DNA of 35,278 nt from Myxococcales bacterium (GTDB taxonomy: Bacteria > Myxococcota_A > Polyangia > Polyangiales > Polyangiaceae): the NCBI GenBank assembly GCA_012514535.1, contig JAAZAA010000010.1, positions 1 through 35,278 of the forward strand, given 5' to 3'. How positions within the stretch are numbered: position 1 is the first letter of the stretch; the number at the start of each line of letters is the position of its first letter. This document shows, one piece after another, positions 1-8,332 of the stretch. Both the position numbers and the translations under genes were made by a program. Under the pieces are notes generated by a model that saw only the letters and a list, made by a program, of their open reading frames with translations, did not search any database and was not told the origin of the DNA.

Positions 1-1
1 G

Positions 2-613
2 AGGGCGGGTTTTCCGTGGGGGAGGAGCGCTCGGCGGGGGAGTGGGGCGTGTCGGGGGCGCTTTCCAGCGTGGCGTGCCGTCGTCCTGTGCGGTGCGCTG
101 ATCGCGGGAGGCGCTCTGGTCGGTTGTGGTCCCAACATCCACGTCCACACGAGCTACGACGAGCGCGCCGACTTCCGGAGCTACGGGACGTTCGCGATGC
201 TCGAGCCCGATCGCGCCCTGCCTACGGATCCCGACGTGGACCCGTTCCTGATGCAGCGGCTGCGGCGCATGGTGCGCGAGACGATGTTGGCTCGAGGCTT
301 TCGGGAAGCCGCCCCGGAGGCAGCGGAGCTCCGCGTCGGCGTGATGGCCGTGGTGCGGGGGCGGATCGTCGTGTATCCGAGCTCCTTCGGTTACGGCTAT
401 CGCTGGGGATCGCCCTGGCGTGGCTACGACGTGCGCGAGTATGACGAGGGCACCATCGTGATCGATCTCATCGACGCGCGTCAGCGCGCGGTCGTGTGGC
501 GCGGGACGGGCACTCGCGTCGTCACCAGCCGCACCTCCGAGGAAGATCTGCGGGAGGTCGTCTGGGAGATCCTCGACGAATACCCTCCCGGTGTTCCAGC
601 CGAGTCCCCATGA
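2..613 (+). CDS. DUF4136-type lipoprotein, 5' end outside window
   Basis: The frame is open from the left edge with no ATG, GTG or TTG before position 197, so the start lies upstream of the window (a CTG at 86 is the only near-start). A hydrophobic stretch ends in the lipobox LVGC, with the lipid-anchored Cys codon at 125-127. The mature part then begins with a tyrosine/phenylalanine pattern (TSYDERADF, then SYGTFAML) typical of DUF4136 outer-membrane-type lipoproteins. About 162 residues follow the Cys, the usual size for this family. The function of DUF4136 proteins is not established, and many are small envelope lipoproteins. A GYGYRWG segment and an alternating hydrophobic C-terminal half (TIVIDLIDARQRAVVWRG) suggest a beta-rich fold. 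The stop TGA at 611-613 overlaps the ATG of the next gene (ATGA), so the two are translationally coupled. The ATG at 197 would delete the signal peptide and is not the real start. Confidence 0.8.
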   Translation, partial: RAGFPWGRSARRGSGACRGRFPAWRAVVLCGALIAGGALVGCGPNIHVHTSYDERADFRSYGTFAMLEPDRALPTDPDVDPFLMQRLRRMVRETMLARGFREAAPEAAELRVGVMAVVRGRIVVYPSSFGYGYRWGSPWRGYDVREYDEGTIVIDLIDARQRAVVWRGTGTRVVTSRTSEEDLREVVWEILDEYPPGVPAESP

Positions 614-1881
614 AGAACGACGTGGAGCTGATCGTCGAGAAGGTCGTGCCCGGTGGGCGAGGCTTCGGGCGACTTCCCGACGGGCGCCCCGCGATGATCT
701 CGGGCGCCTTCCCGGGAGAGCGCGTGCGCCTGCGGTTGGTGCGCGATCGGAAGAGCTACGTGGAGGCGGAGGCGGAGCTCCTGGAGGGGGAGCGGCGCGT
801 GACGCCGGGCTGTCCGGTGGCGGCGACGTGCGGCGGGTGCGATTGGATCCCCCTCGAGCTCGAGGCGCAGCGGGAGCACAAGCTCGAGCTCCTGCGGGAG
901 GCGCTGCGGCGCACGGGCGGTTTCGACGAGCCGCCGGGGCTCCGCATCGTGACCGCGGGCGAGCCGTGGGGCTACCGCACGCGGATTCGCCTCCAGCTCC
1001 GAGGAGGAAAGGTGGGGTTCCACGCCGCCGGCTCCCACGATCTCGTCGAGATCGAGGAGTGCCTCGTGAGCGCGCCGGAGGTGGGAGCGGCGCTATCTCG
1101 GCTGCGACGAGCGCTCGGGCGGGGGACGCCGCTCGGTGACGAGTTCGCGTCCGTCGAGATCCGCTGCGCGCCGGGGTCGTCGCGGGCCACCTACTTCTTC
1201 GCGCGGGCGCGCGGCCGTGCCCTCTCCGCGCGCGGGCGCGCGTTGCTCGCGGAGCTGGGGCGCGAGGACGTCGTCGTCGTGGAGGGGGAACCGGGGACGG
1301 AAGCGGAGCTCGAGCGCTTTGAGCTCGGCGAGTGTTACCTCCTGGCGGCGCCGGGCACCTTCACTCAGGTCAACTGGGCGGTGAACCGAGCCCTGGTGCG
1401 GGAGATCGTCGAGGGGGCACGCCGTCGGGGCGCGCGCTCCTTTGCGGATCTGTACTGCGGGAGCGGCAACTTCAGCCTCCCGTTGCTCGCCGCGGGGCTG
1501 ACGGGGAAGGGCGTCGAAGCGAGCGCCCCCTCGATCGCCGCGCTGCGCCGCGCCGCGACGGAGCAGGGCATCGAGGCCGCGTCCTTCGAGGTGGGACGGG
1601 TCACGGAGGTGGCCCGGCGCTGGGCCCGAGCGGGGGAGCGCTTCGAGCTCGTGATCGTCGATCCGCCGCGCGCGGGAGCGAAGGACGCCCTGGAGGCCAT
1701 CGAGCGGCTCACGGCGGGCACCCTGGTCATGGTGAGCTGTGACCCGGTGACGTTCGCTCGGGATCTGCGCGCCCTGACGGGGCGAGGGCTCGTGCTGGAG
1801 GAGGTCCTCGCCTTCGACATGTTCCCGCAGACCCACCACGTGGAGTGCGTGGCGTGGTTGCGGCGCGCTCAGGCCGCATGA
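610..1881 (+). CDS. rlmD: 23S rRNA (uracil-C5)-methyltransferase, RlmD/RumA type
   Basis: A 423-residue SAM-dependent enzyme that makes 5-methyluridine in 23S rRNA. An N-terminal TRAM RNA-binding domain covers roughly residues 1-60. Four cysteines for a 4Fe-4S cluster are visible: C68, C74 and C77 in CPVAATCGGC, plus C151 in EIEECLV. The Rossmann methyltransferase domain has FTQVN (Q253), the SAM loop DLYCGSGNFSLP (from D280) and IVDPPRAG (D351). The nucleophilic Cys377 is in VSCDP and the general base Glu412 is in HHVECVA. The Fe-S cysteines favour RlmC/RlmD over TrmA; which uracil (747 or 1939) is modified cannot be told from sequence. The ATG at 610 was chosen because it overlaps the preceding stop as ATGA and places the TRAM domain at the N-terminus. 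A longer in-frame reading from 496 would run through the upstream gene. Confidence 0.93.
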   Translation: MKNDVELIVEKVVPGGRGFGRLPDGRPAMISGAFPGERVRLRLVRDRKSYVEAEAELLEGERRVTPGCPVAATCGGCDWIPLELEAQREHKLELLREALRRTGGFDEPPGLRIVTAGEPWGYRTRIRLQLRGGKVGFHAAGSHDLVEIEECLVSAPEVGAALSRLRRALGRGTPLGDEFASVEIRCAPGSSRATYFFARARGRALSARGRALLAELGREDVVVVEGEPGTEAELERFELGECYLLAAPGTFTQVNWAVNRALVREIVEGARRRGARSFADLYCGSGNFSLPLLAAGLTGKGVEASAPSIAALRRAATEQGIEAASFEVGRVTEVARRWARAGERFELVIVDPPRAGAKDALEAIERLTAGTLVMVSCDPVTFARDLRALTGRGLVLEEVLAFDMFPQTHHVECVAWLRRAQAA

Positions 1882-1913
1882 GGCAGTGACCAGGCAGTGA
1901 CCAGGCAGTGACC
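1881..1913 (+). repeat. three perfect 11-bp tandem repeats after the rlmD stop
   Basis: The unit AGGCAGTGACC occurs three times without mismatch, starting at the last base of the rlmD stop codon (TGA 1879-1881). Each unit holds a TGA. Because 11 is not a multiple of three, the copies at 1887, 1898 and 1909 fall in three different reading frames. The repeat fills most of the gap before the convergent gene that ends at 1929. Confidence 0.9.
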
Positions 1914-1928
1914 TCCGAGGCGCGGCGT

Positions 1929-3065
1929 TCAGTCGAAGACCCGCACGACCACCCAGAACAAGCCCATCAGCGCGATGGCGCCGCTCGCCGGGACGCGAAT
2001 CCAGCGCGGATGCTCCCCATCCACGCGTGAGCGCCAGGTGAGGGCGAGGGCCGCGAGCACGACCGCGATCTGACCCAGCTCCACGCCCACGTTGAAGGCG
2101 GCGAGAGCGAGCCAGCTGTGCCCCTCCGGGAGCCCCAGCTCGTGCAAGACGCCCGCGAACCCCATGCCGTGGAGCAGGCCGAAGGCGGCCACCACGGCGA
2201 GGCGTGTGGGACCGAGACGTCGTCGGCGCAGGTTCTCCACCCCCACGAACACGATGGACGCGGCGATGAGCGGCTCGACCACGGACGCCGGAGGGCTCAT
2301 CACCCCCATCGCCACGAGCGCGAGGGTGAGCGAGTGGGCGAGGGTGAAGGTGGTGAGCTGCAGGAGGAGCGGAGCGAGCCGCGGGCTCAGCAAGAACAAC
2401 GCGAGGACGAAGAGGACGTGATCGACCCCCAGCGGCACGATGTGCTCGAACCCGAGCACGAGGTAGCGGCCCGCGGTCTCCGCGAACCCCGGCGTGACGT
2501 GCGACGCAGCGTCGGGGCCGAGGGCGGCCATGGCGAAGTCCGCGCCGTCCGACGACGGTCCGGACCAGGGGGCGGCGGCGCCCCTCGGCAGCCCGACGAG
2601 AGCCAGCCGAGGGCTCTCGTCGCCAGGGGCCAGTAGGTGGCGCGTCGGCTGGGCGGCGTCGGCGTCGACGAGCTCCAGGTTCAATGCTCCGAAGCGGTGG
2701 GTGGCTTTGACGGTGACGTCCGCGGACGCGGCGGGGAGAGGGCAGTCGAGGAGGACGCGGTGCGCGGCCGTGCTGCCCTGCCCGTCGGGATCCCCCAAGG
2801 TCACTACCTGGACGTCGCAGCGGATCGGGACGCCGTCCGCTTTGACGAACACACCGCTCGCCACCTCGCGCTGCACCTTCGTCCGCCACCGCGCCGCGTC
2901 GAGGCCCGGCTCCGGGAGCGCGTCGACCCGGAGCTCGGCCGAGACCGCGTCCGCGATCTGCACGACGCGCATTTCCGCGACGGGCATCCAGTGAGCCGCG
3001 ACGCCGCGCGGCGCGAGCACCAGCAAGAGCAGGAGGAAGAACGAAGGAAGTGTGACGCGCGGCAT
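1929..3065 (-). CDS. HupE/UreJ_2-family membrane protein
   Basis: A 378-residue inner-membrane protein. A signal peptide (hydrophobic run at residues 8-18, probable cleavage after GVAA at 24) leads into an extracytoplasmic domain of about 180 residues. A multi-pass C-terminal half starts near residue 201. The membrane part carries the family motif GFEHIVPLGVDHVLF (H208, D215, H216), FTLAHSLTL (H244), GLLHGMGFAG (H299) and FNVGVELGQ (E329). In HupE/UreJ relatives these polar residues are thought to bind nickel or another divalent metal. No hydrogenase or urease gene is nearby, so transport of metal for those enzymes is not supported by context. The arrangement of periplasmic domain plus HupE/UreJ_2 domain is common in gene-poor contexts in proteobacteria and myxobacteria. 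It is convergent with rlmD and divergent from ftsH, with 154 bp between the two starts that should hold both promoters. Confidence 0.85.
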   Translation of the reverse strand: MPRVTLPSFFLLLLLVLAPRGVAAHWMPVAEMRVVQIADAVSAELRVDALPEPGLDAARWRTKVQREVASGVFVKADGVPIRCDVQVVTLGDPDGQGSTAAHRVLLDCPLPAASADVTVKATHRFGALNLELVDADAAQPTRHLLAPGDESPRLALVGLPRGAAAPWSGPSSDGADFAMAALGPDAASHVTPGFAETAGRYLVLGFEHIVPLGVDHVLFVLALFLLSPRLAPLLLQLTTFTLAHSLTLALVAMGVMSPPASVVEPLIAASIVFVGVENLRRRRLGPTRLAVVAAFGLLHGMGFAGVLHELGLPEGHSWLALAAFNVGVELGQIAVVLAALALTWRSRVDGEHPRWIRVPASGAIALMGLFWVVVRVFD

Positions 3066-3219
3066 CCGAAGTTCGATGGCTTTACCGGGTGGAACGGCGT
3101 GGATCCAGGACGAAAACCGCGCATTTTGCGTCCAACACCCTCACTCGAGCGCTCGATTCCGGCTGGAAGACCGCCAAGCGGGGTTGAGAGGGGCGCGCCA
3201 TGCTAGCGTAGGGGGACCG

Positions 3220-5244
3220 ATGAGCGACGAGACGGATAGGCCCCCCAAGAGAACCTCGAACGAGCCCGGTTTCGGGCCCTTTGGAGGTGGTCCCTTCGGG
3301 GTCTCGAACCGCCGGCCCCCGGACGGATCACCAGGGCCGAGCCAGCCGCCCCGGGGCCCCGGATCTCCGCCAGGCGGGCCCTGGCGCGGCTGGCTCCTCC
3401 CGCTCGCTTTGTTCCTCGTCTACCTGGCGTGGAACTACAGCAACACGGCGGGCAGCGCCGAGCCGAGCATCCCGTACACCCAGTTCTTCGAGCAGGTGGA
3501 GCAGGGGACGATCGCCCGCGTCCAGATCACGGGGCAGAACGTCACCGGCGAGTTCTCGGAGCCAAGGAGCGTCAACGGCCGCGAGTTGCGTCGCTTCAGC
3601 ACGACGCTGCCGCCGATTCAGGATGACGCGCTGCTGCCCCTGCTCCGCGAGCGCAACGTGGAGGTCACCGTCCGCTCCGACGAGCCGTCGTTCGCGCTGT
3701 ACACGCTGCTGAACGTCTTCGTGCCGTTCCTCCTCATCATCGGGTTTTTGGTCTGGGCCTCCCGGCGCACCTCCAAGATGATGGGCGGCGGCCCCTTCGC
3801 GGGCATGATCAAGGGGCGCGCGAAGCGCTTCGAGAAGGAGTCCCAGGTCAGCGTCAGCTTCGCGGACGTGGCGGGGCACAAGGCCGCGAAGCGCGATCTC
3901 AAGGAGGTCGTGGACTTCCTGAAGGAGCCGGAGCGCTTTCGGCGGCTCGGCGGCAAGGTGCCGCGGGGGATCCTCCTGGTGGGGCCGCCGGGCACGGGAA
4001 AGACGCTGCTCGCCCGCGCCGTGGCAGGCGAGGCCGGCGTGCCGTTCTTTTCGATCAACGGCTCGGAGTTCATCGAGCTGTTCGTCGGGGTGGGCGCCTC
4101 CCGGGTGCGTGAGCTCTTCGAGGAGGCCAAGAAGGTCGCCCCGGCGATCGTCTTCATCGACGAGATCGACGCGGTGGGTCGCTCCCGCGGCGCTGGGCTC
4201 GGGGGTGGTCACGACGAGCGTGAGCAAACCCTGAACCAGCTCCTCAGCGAGATGGACGGCTTCACCCGCAACGATCTCACGATCGTGCTGGCCGCGACCA
4301 ACCGCCCCGACGTGCTGGATCCGGCCCTGCTCCGCCCGGGGCGGTTCGATCGACGCGTGGTCGCCGATCGGCCGGAGTTCGAGGCGCGGCGGGCGATTCT
4401 GCAAGTCCACACCAAGGACAAACCTCTGGGTCCCGACGTGGACCTGGAGAGCGTGGCCCGCAATACTCCCGGCTTCTCCGGGGCGGATCTCGCCAACCTC
4501 TGCAACGAGGCGGCCCTGTCCGCCACGCGGCGCGGCGCGGATCACCTCGAGGCGCGCGACTTCTCCGCGGCCTTCGACAAGATCGTGTTGGGGGATCCCC
4601 GAGAGACGAAGCTCGATCCGGAGGAGAAGCGCCGCGTGGCCATCCACGAGTCCGGTCACGCGGTGGTCGCCCACTTCTCGCCGTACGCCGAGCCACTCCA
4701 CCGGGTGACGATCCTGCCGCGGGGCATGGCCCTCGGCATCACGCAGCAGACGCCCCAAGCGGAGCGCCACGTGCTGACACGTCCGGAGCTCGAGGCCCGG
4801 CTGCGGGTGTTGATGGGAGGCTACGCCGCGGAGGCGGTGGTGCTCGGGGACACGAGCTCCGGCGCCGAGAACGATCTCAAACAGGCCACGGATCTGGCCT
4901 TCAAGATGGTGGCGCACTTCGGCATGAGCGAGAAGATCGGCCCCGTCTTCCACGAGCATCGCTCGGAGCACCCCTTCCTCGGCCAGAAGATGGCGACGGA
5001 GACGGCCACGAGCGACGCGACGGTGCACATCATCGAGGAAGAGGTGCGCCGGGTCCTGACGGAGGCTGCCGAGGACGCCAAGCGCATCATCAACGAGAAG
5101 CGGACCTACGTGGACGCGCTCCGAGACGCGCTCCTCGAGCAGGAGACCCTCGAGAAGGCAGAGCTCGGCGTGATCCTCGGGCCCTCCGTCAAGCCATCGC
5201 CGCGGGGCGAGACGGACGCGCTCCACTACGACTCCGGCGACTGA
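3220..5244 (+). CDS. ftsH: ATP-dependent zinc metalloprotease FtsH
   Basis: A 674-residue membrane-anchored AAA+ protease for quality control of membrane proteins and short-lived regulators. The order is a Gly/Pro-rich cytoplasmic N-tail (1-56), TM1 (about 57-73), a periplasmic domain, TM2 (about 165-181), the AAA+ module and the peptidase. Visible motifs are Walker A GPPGTGKT (255-262), Walker B VFIDEID (D314, E315), the second region of homology RPGRFDRR (372-379) and the zinc site HESGH (H476, E477, H480). The third ligand Asp552 is in [10 protein letters not shown]. The ATG at 3220 is preceded by a GGGGG-containing ribosome-binding site; an earlier in-frame start at 3052 would run through the promoter region and is unlikely. 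The N-tail before TM1 is unusually long and rich in P and G compared with E. coli FtsH, where TM1 is at the very N-terminus. Confidence 0.97.
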   Translation: MSDETDRPPKRTSNEPGFGPFGGGPFGVSNRRPPDGSPGPSQPPRGPGSPPGGPWRGWLLPLALFLVYLAWNYSNTAGSAEPSIPYTQFFEQVEQGTIARVQITGQNVTGEFSEPRSVNGRELRRFSTTLPPIQDDALLPLLRERNVEVTVRSDEPSFALYTLLNVFVPFLLIIGFLVWASRRTSKMMGGGPFAGMIKGRAKRFEKESQVSVSFADVAGHKAAKRDLKEVVDFLKEPERFRRLGGKVPRGILLVGPPGTGKTLLARAVAGEAGVPFFSINGSEFIELFVGVGASRVRELFEEAKKVAPAIVFIDEIDAVGRSRGAGLGGGHDEREQTLNQLLSEMDGFTRNDLTIVLAATNRPDVLDPALLRPGRFDRRVVADRPEFEARRAILQVHTKDKPLGPDVDLESVARNTPGFSGADLANLCNEAALSATRRGADHLEARDFSAAFDKIVLGDPRETKLDPEEKRRVAIHESGHAVVAHFSPYAEPLHRVTILPRGMALGITQQTPQAERHVLTRPELEARLRVLMGGYAAEAVVLGDTSSGAENDLKQATDLAFKMVAHFGMSEKIGPVFHEHRSEHPFLGQKMATETATSDATVHIIEEEVRRVLTEAAEDAKRIINEKRTYVDALRDALLEQETLEKAELGVILGPSVKPSPRGETDALHYDSGD

Positions 5245-5364
5245 GGGCCTCGAGCGCGGGCCAGATCCGGCAGGTCAGGGCCGACAGAAATCGAGGACGG
5301 GCCTCGACGACGGCTCGAGGAGGCGAAAGACTCGGGCGGCGGAGGGCGGTATGCTCCGCGCCCG

Positions 5365-7017
5365 ATGAACGCCGCCTGGGTGTGTTTGTGGGGGCTCGGG
5401 GCCTTCGCCTTGGGTTACCGCTTCTATTCGCCGCGCGTTGCTGCCGCTCTCCAGCTCCGCGCGGACGAGCCCGTGCCGGCGCGCACCCACGAGGACGGCA
5501 TCGACTACGTCCCCACCCGGCGAGCGGTGCTGTTCGGGCATCACTACGCGTCGATCGCGGGGGCCGCGCCGATCATCGGTCCTGCGATCGCGGTGCTGTG
5601 GGGGTGGCTGCCGGCGTTCGTCTGGATCGTCGTGGGCAGCGTCTTCCTCGGCGCCGTCCACGATTTCGCGGTCCTGGTGCTGTCGATGCGTCACGGGGGC
5701 AAGAGCGTGGGACGGATCAGCGCGCAGGTGCTGAGCCCGCGAGCGCGCCCCCTGCTTCTGCTGGTGATCTTCTTTTTGGTGACCCTCGTCATCGCGGTGT
5801 TTGCCAGCGCGATCGCCTCGCTGTTCATCAGCACGCCCGGGTCCGTCCTGCCGGTGAACTTCCAGATCTTCGTGGCGGTGCTCATCGGTTGGCTCTGCTA
5901 CCGCCGGAAGTGGCGCCTGCTCGGTCCCTCCGTGATCGCCTTGCTCGCGCTCTATGGGATGATGCTCTTGGGGGAGCGGGTGCCCCTGTCCCTGGCACCC
6001 TGGGTCGGCGCGGAGCACGAGCACCTCGTCTGGGTCGCCCTGCTCCTGGTCTACTCCTTCGTCGCGAGCGTGCTCCCGGTCTGGGTGCTCCTCCAGCCCC
6101 GCGATTATATCAATAGCCACCAGCTCTTCGTTGGCCTCGCGGGGTTGATCGTGGGGATCCTGGTGGCGCGCCCGGTCATCACGGCGCCTGCGTTGGCGAC
6201 GCCCCCCGCCGACGCGCCTTCGCTGCTGCCCTTCCTGTTCGTCACCGTGGCGTGTGGTGCGATCAGCGGGTTCCACGGCCTCGTCGCTTCGGGCACGACC
6301 AGCAAGCAGCTCGCTCGTGCACCCGACGCGCGCCCTGTCGGGTACGGAGCGATGTTGGGGGAGGGAGTCGTCGCTCTGGTCGCGACCCTGGCCGTGAGCG
6401 CGGGGCTCGCGGACTGGGCGACCCATTATCACTCCTACGCGGCGGCGGCGGGTGGGGGAGTCGAGGCCTTCGTGGAGGGCTCGGCGACCTTCCTGGGCGC
6501 TTTGGGCCTGCCTTCGGGGATGTCTCGGGTGCTGGTGGCGGTCATGGTGATCTCCTTCGCGGCCACGAGCCTCGACACGGGGGTGCGCATCCAGCGCTAC
6601 ATTTTGGCGGAGCTCGGCGAGCACTACGAGCTCCCGTGGCTGACGCGTCGCTACGTGGCCGGGTTCGTGGCCGTGGCGATCCCCTTCGCGCTGTGCGTCA
6701 CGGGAACCGAGGGGGCGCTCTGGCCGCTCTTCGGCGCCACCAACCAGATCCTGGCGGGGCTCTCCCTGGTCGTGGTGACCGTCTGGTTGAAGCAGAGCGG
6801 CCGCGCCTGGCTGTATACGGGGTTCCCGATGGCCTTCGTGCTCCTGGTCGCCGGGATCTCTCTGTTCGGCAACCTCGCCACCTATTGGGCAAACGGCGAG
6901 TACCTGCTCTTCGGCGTGGGAGGACTCATTTTGGTTCTGGAGATCTGGATCGTCCTGGAGGGATACCACGCCGCTTTTCGGACCAAGACGCTCCCGGTGG
7001 GAGGCGTGGGCTCGTGA
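5365..7017 (+). CDS. cstA: CstA-family carbon-starvation transporter
   Basis: A 550-residue polytopic inner-membrane protein of the CstA family, whose characterised members import pyruvate or peptides under carbon limitation. Family hallmarks are the N-terminal GYRFYSP, then DYVPTRRAVLFGHHYASIAGAAPI near residues 48-71, FLGAVHDFAVL, SGFHGLVASGTTSKQ and WPLFGATNQILAGL in the last third. Hydrophobic segments are spread evenly over the whole length, so most of the chain is in the membrane. It is shorter than E. coli CstA (about 700 residues) and matches the shorter form found in many bacteria. The stop overlaps the GTG of the next gene (GTGA, 7014-7017), so the two are coupled. The substrate cannot be decided from sequence. 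A 120-bp gap separates it from ftsH. Confidence 0.92.
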   Translation: MNAAWVCLWGLGAFALGYRFYSPRVAAALQLRADEPVPARTHEDGIDYVPTRRAVLFGHHYASIAGAAPIIGPAIAVLWGWLPAFVWIVVGSVFLGAVHDFAVLVLSMRHGGKSVGRISAQVLSPRARPLLLLVIFFLVTLVIAVFASAIASLFISTPGSVLPVNFQIFVAVLIGWLCYRRKWRLLGPSVIALLALYGMMLLGERVPLSLAPWVGAEHEHLVWVALLLVYSFVASVLPVWVLLQPRDYINSHQLFVGLAGLIVGILVARPVITAPALATPPADAPSLLPFLFVTVACGAISGFHGLVASGTTSKQLARAPDARPVGYGAMLGEGVVALVATLAVSAGLADWATHYHSYAAAAGGGVEAFVEGSATFLGALGLPSGMSRVLVAVMVISFAATSLDTGVRIQRYILAELGEHYELPWLTRRYVAGFVAVAIPFALCVTGTEGALWPLFGATNQILAGLSLVVVTVWLKQSGRAWLYTGFPMAFVLLVAGISLFGNLATYWANGEYLLFGVGGLILVLEIWIVLEGYHAAFRTKTLPVGGVGS

Positions 7018-8318
7018 GCGGGTCCCGAACGCGTACGAGCCGGGGCGCGATCGTTTTCCTGGCGCTCTTGCTCGGGGGATGTCCGGAACGGACGGGACCC
7101 ACCCCGCCCTCGAGCTCTCTGGGGCAGGCGACCGCGACACCCGCCCCCAGCGCTCCTGCGGGTGACCCCATCGGGGCCGGTTCGGCTGCGCCTGCTGCGG
7201 GAGACCCCGTTCCGCCCGGTGCTGCTCCCAGTGTTGCTGCTCCCGGCTCCGCTCCGGACTCTATCTCCGCGCCCGAGGGCACGGCCTCCAGCAGTCCGGA
7301 CGAGCCCACCACGCCGCGGCCGTCGGGGTTGTCCGCGACCTCTCCCTGGAGCTCGCGGGAGGCCTGTCAGCGATTCCTCGCCACTGCGAAGGCCACCGCG
7401 CCCGCGAACACCCGCGCCGCCGAGCCCTCTGCGGGCGCGAAATCCCGGGGAGCTCGTGTCGGCACCTGGAACATCCGCTGGTATCCGGACGGTCGCCCCG
7501 GCAAGAAGGCCGCCGTGCCGGGGACGGACATCCTCTGGCTGGCGTGCGCGATCGCCGTGCTCGAGGTGGACGTGCTCGCCGTGCAGGAGATCAAGACCTT
7601 GCCTCGGGCCCGGGAGCGTACGGCGGAGCTCCTGGCGGAGCTCGATCGGCTCACCGGCGGTCGTTGGCGCGCGGAGTTCGACGACTGTCCTCAGCAGGCG
7701 ACCCAACACGTCGGGCTGCTGTGGAACGAGACGCGGGCGACGCTGACTCGACTCCACACGGAGCCGGCCTTGAATCCCCATGGCACCCCCTGCAAGGACA
7801 GCCTGCGGCCGGGGTTCGTCGCCGACGCGCGCTTCGTGGGTGGAGCGACGGCCCGCATCGTCTCCGTCCACTTCAAGAGCGGCGCCGAGCGCCGTTCCGT
7901 CGATCTGCGGAAGAAATCCTTCACGGCCCTCGAGGACGTCGTGAAGCGGGCGCGGCGCGACGCGCCCGCCACCCAGCTGATCTTCGCCGGAGACTTCAAC
8001 ACGATGGGTTGCTCCAGCTGTTCCCCCAAGATCGCGGCGGAGGAGGAGCGCGCCAGCGTGGAGGCGCAGCTGGCCTCCTTCGGGCTGCGCTGGCTCCCCA
8101 CCGAGCCGGGCTGTACCGAGTACTACCGGGACCGGGGGCACCTGCTGGATGGGTTCGTGGTGACCGAGGCCATGGCGCAGCAGGCCCATTTACCTGCTCG
8201 GGCCGAGGGCCTGTGCCGGGAGCTCGCCTGTGAGCGAACTCCCCAGGTCGGGCTAGCGCCGGCGATGCGCCAGCTGAGTGATCATTGTCCGGTGGTCATC
8301 GAGTTCGGCAACGAGTAG
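7014..8318 (+). CDS. endonuclease/exonuclease/phosphatase-family lipoprotein
   Basis: A 434-residue secreted lipoprotein. The GTG at 7014 overlaps the cstA stop and gives an ideal type II signal peptide: arginines, a hydrophobic core AIVFLALLL, then lipobox LGGC with Cys23. About 110 residues of Pro/Ala/Ser/Thr-rich linker follow. The catalytic domain of the EEP (DNase I-like) fold carries VGTWNIRW (metal-site Asn), LAVQEIK (catalytic Glu), FAGDFNTMG (Asp/Asn pair) and C-terminal LSDHCPVV (Asp/His). All core residues look intact, so an active metal-dependent phosphodiesterase is likely. Candidate substrates are extracellular or periplasmic nucleic acid, or phospho-lipids and sugars, and I cannot choose between them. 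Several cysteines in the domain (DDCPQQ, TPCKDS, GCSSCSP, PGCTEY, LCRELACE) would suit disulphides outside the cytoplasm. It sits between a transporter gene and a lipid-carrier transporter gene. Confidence 0.87.
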   Translation: MSGSRTRTSRGAIVFLALLLGGCPERTGPTPPSSSLGQATATPAPSAPAGDPIGAGSAAPAAGDPVPPGAAPSVAAPGSAPDSISAPEGTASSSPDEPTTPRPSGLSATSPWSSREACQRFLATAKATAPANTRAAEPSAGAKSRGARVGTWNIRWYPDGRPGKKAAVPGTDILWLACAIAVLEVDVLAVQEIKTLPRARERTAELLAELDRLTGGRWRAEFDDCPQQATQHVGLLWNETRATLTRLHTEPALNPHGTPCKDSLRPGFVADARFVGGATARIVSVHFKSGAERRSVDLRKKSFTALEDVVKRARRDAPATQLIFAGDFNTMGCSSCSPKIAAEEERASVEAQLASFGLRWLPTEPGCTEYYRDRGHLLDGFVVTEAMAQQAHLPARAEGLCRELACERTPQVGLAPAMRQLSDHCPVVIEFGNE

Positions 8319-8332
8319 CCTCCGACCCCACC

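Noticed and set aside
1093-2889. Long minus-strand open frame across rlmD and the HupE-type gene
   Set aside because: It is antisense to rlmD and overlaps a better gene in another frame, with Arg/Pro/Gly-rich translation lacking family motifs.
5302-5320. CCTCGA/TCGAGG hairpin between ftsH and cstA as a terminator
   Set aside because: The stem is only 6 bp and has no T-run; such stems are expected by chance at this GC content.
3328-7140. Long minus-strand open frames opposite ftsH and cstA
   Set aside because: Both are antisense shadows; the + strand frames carry full sets of family motifs.
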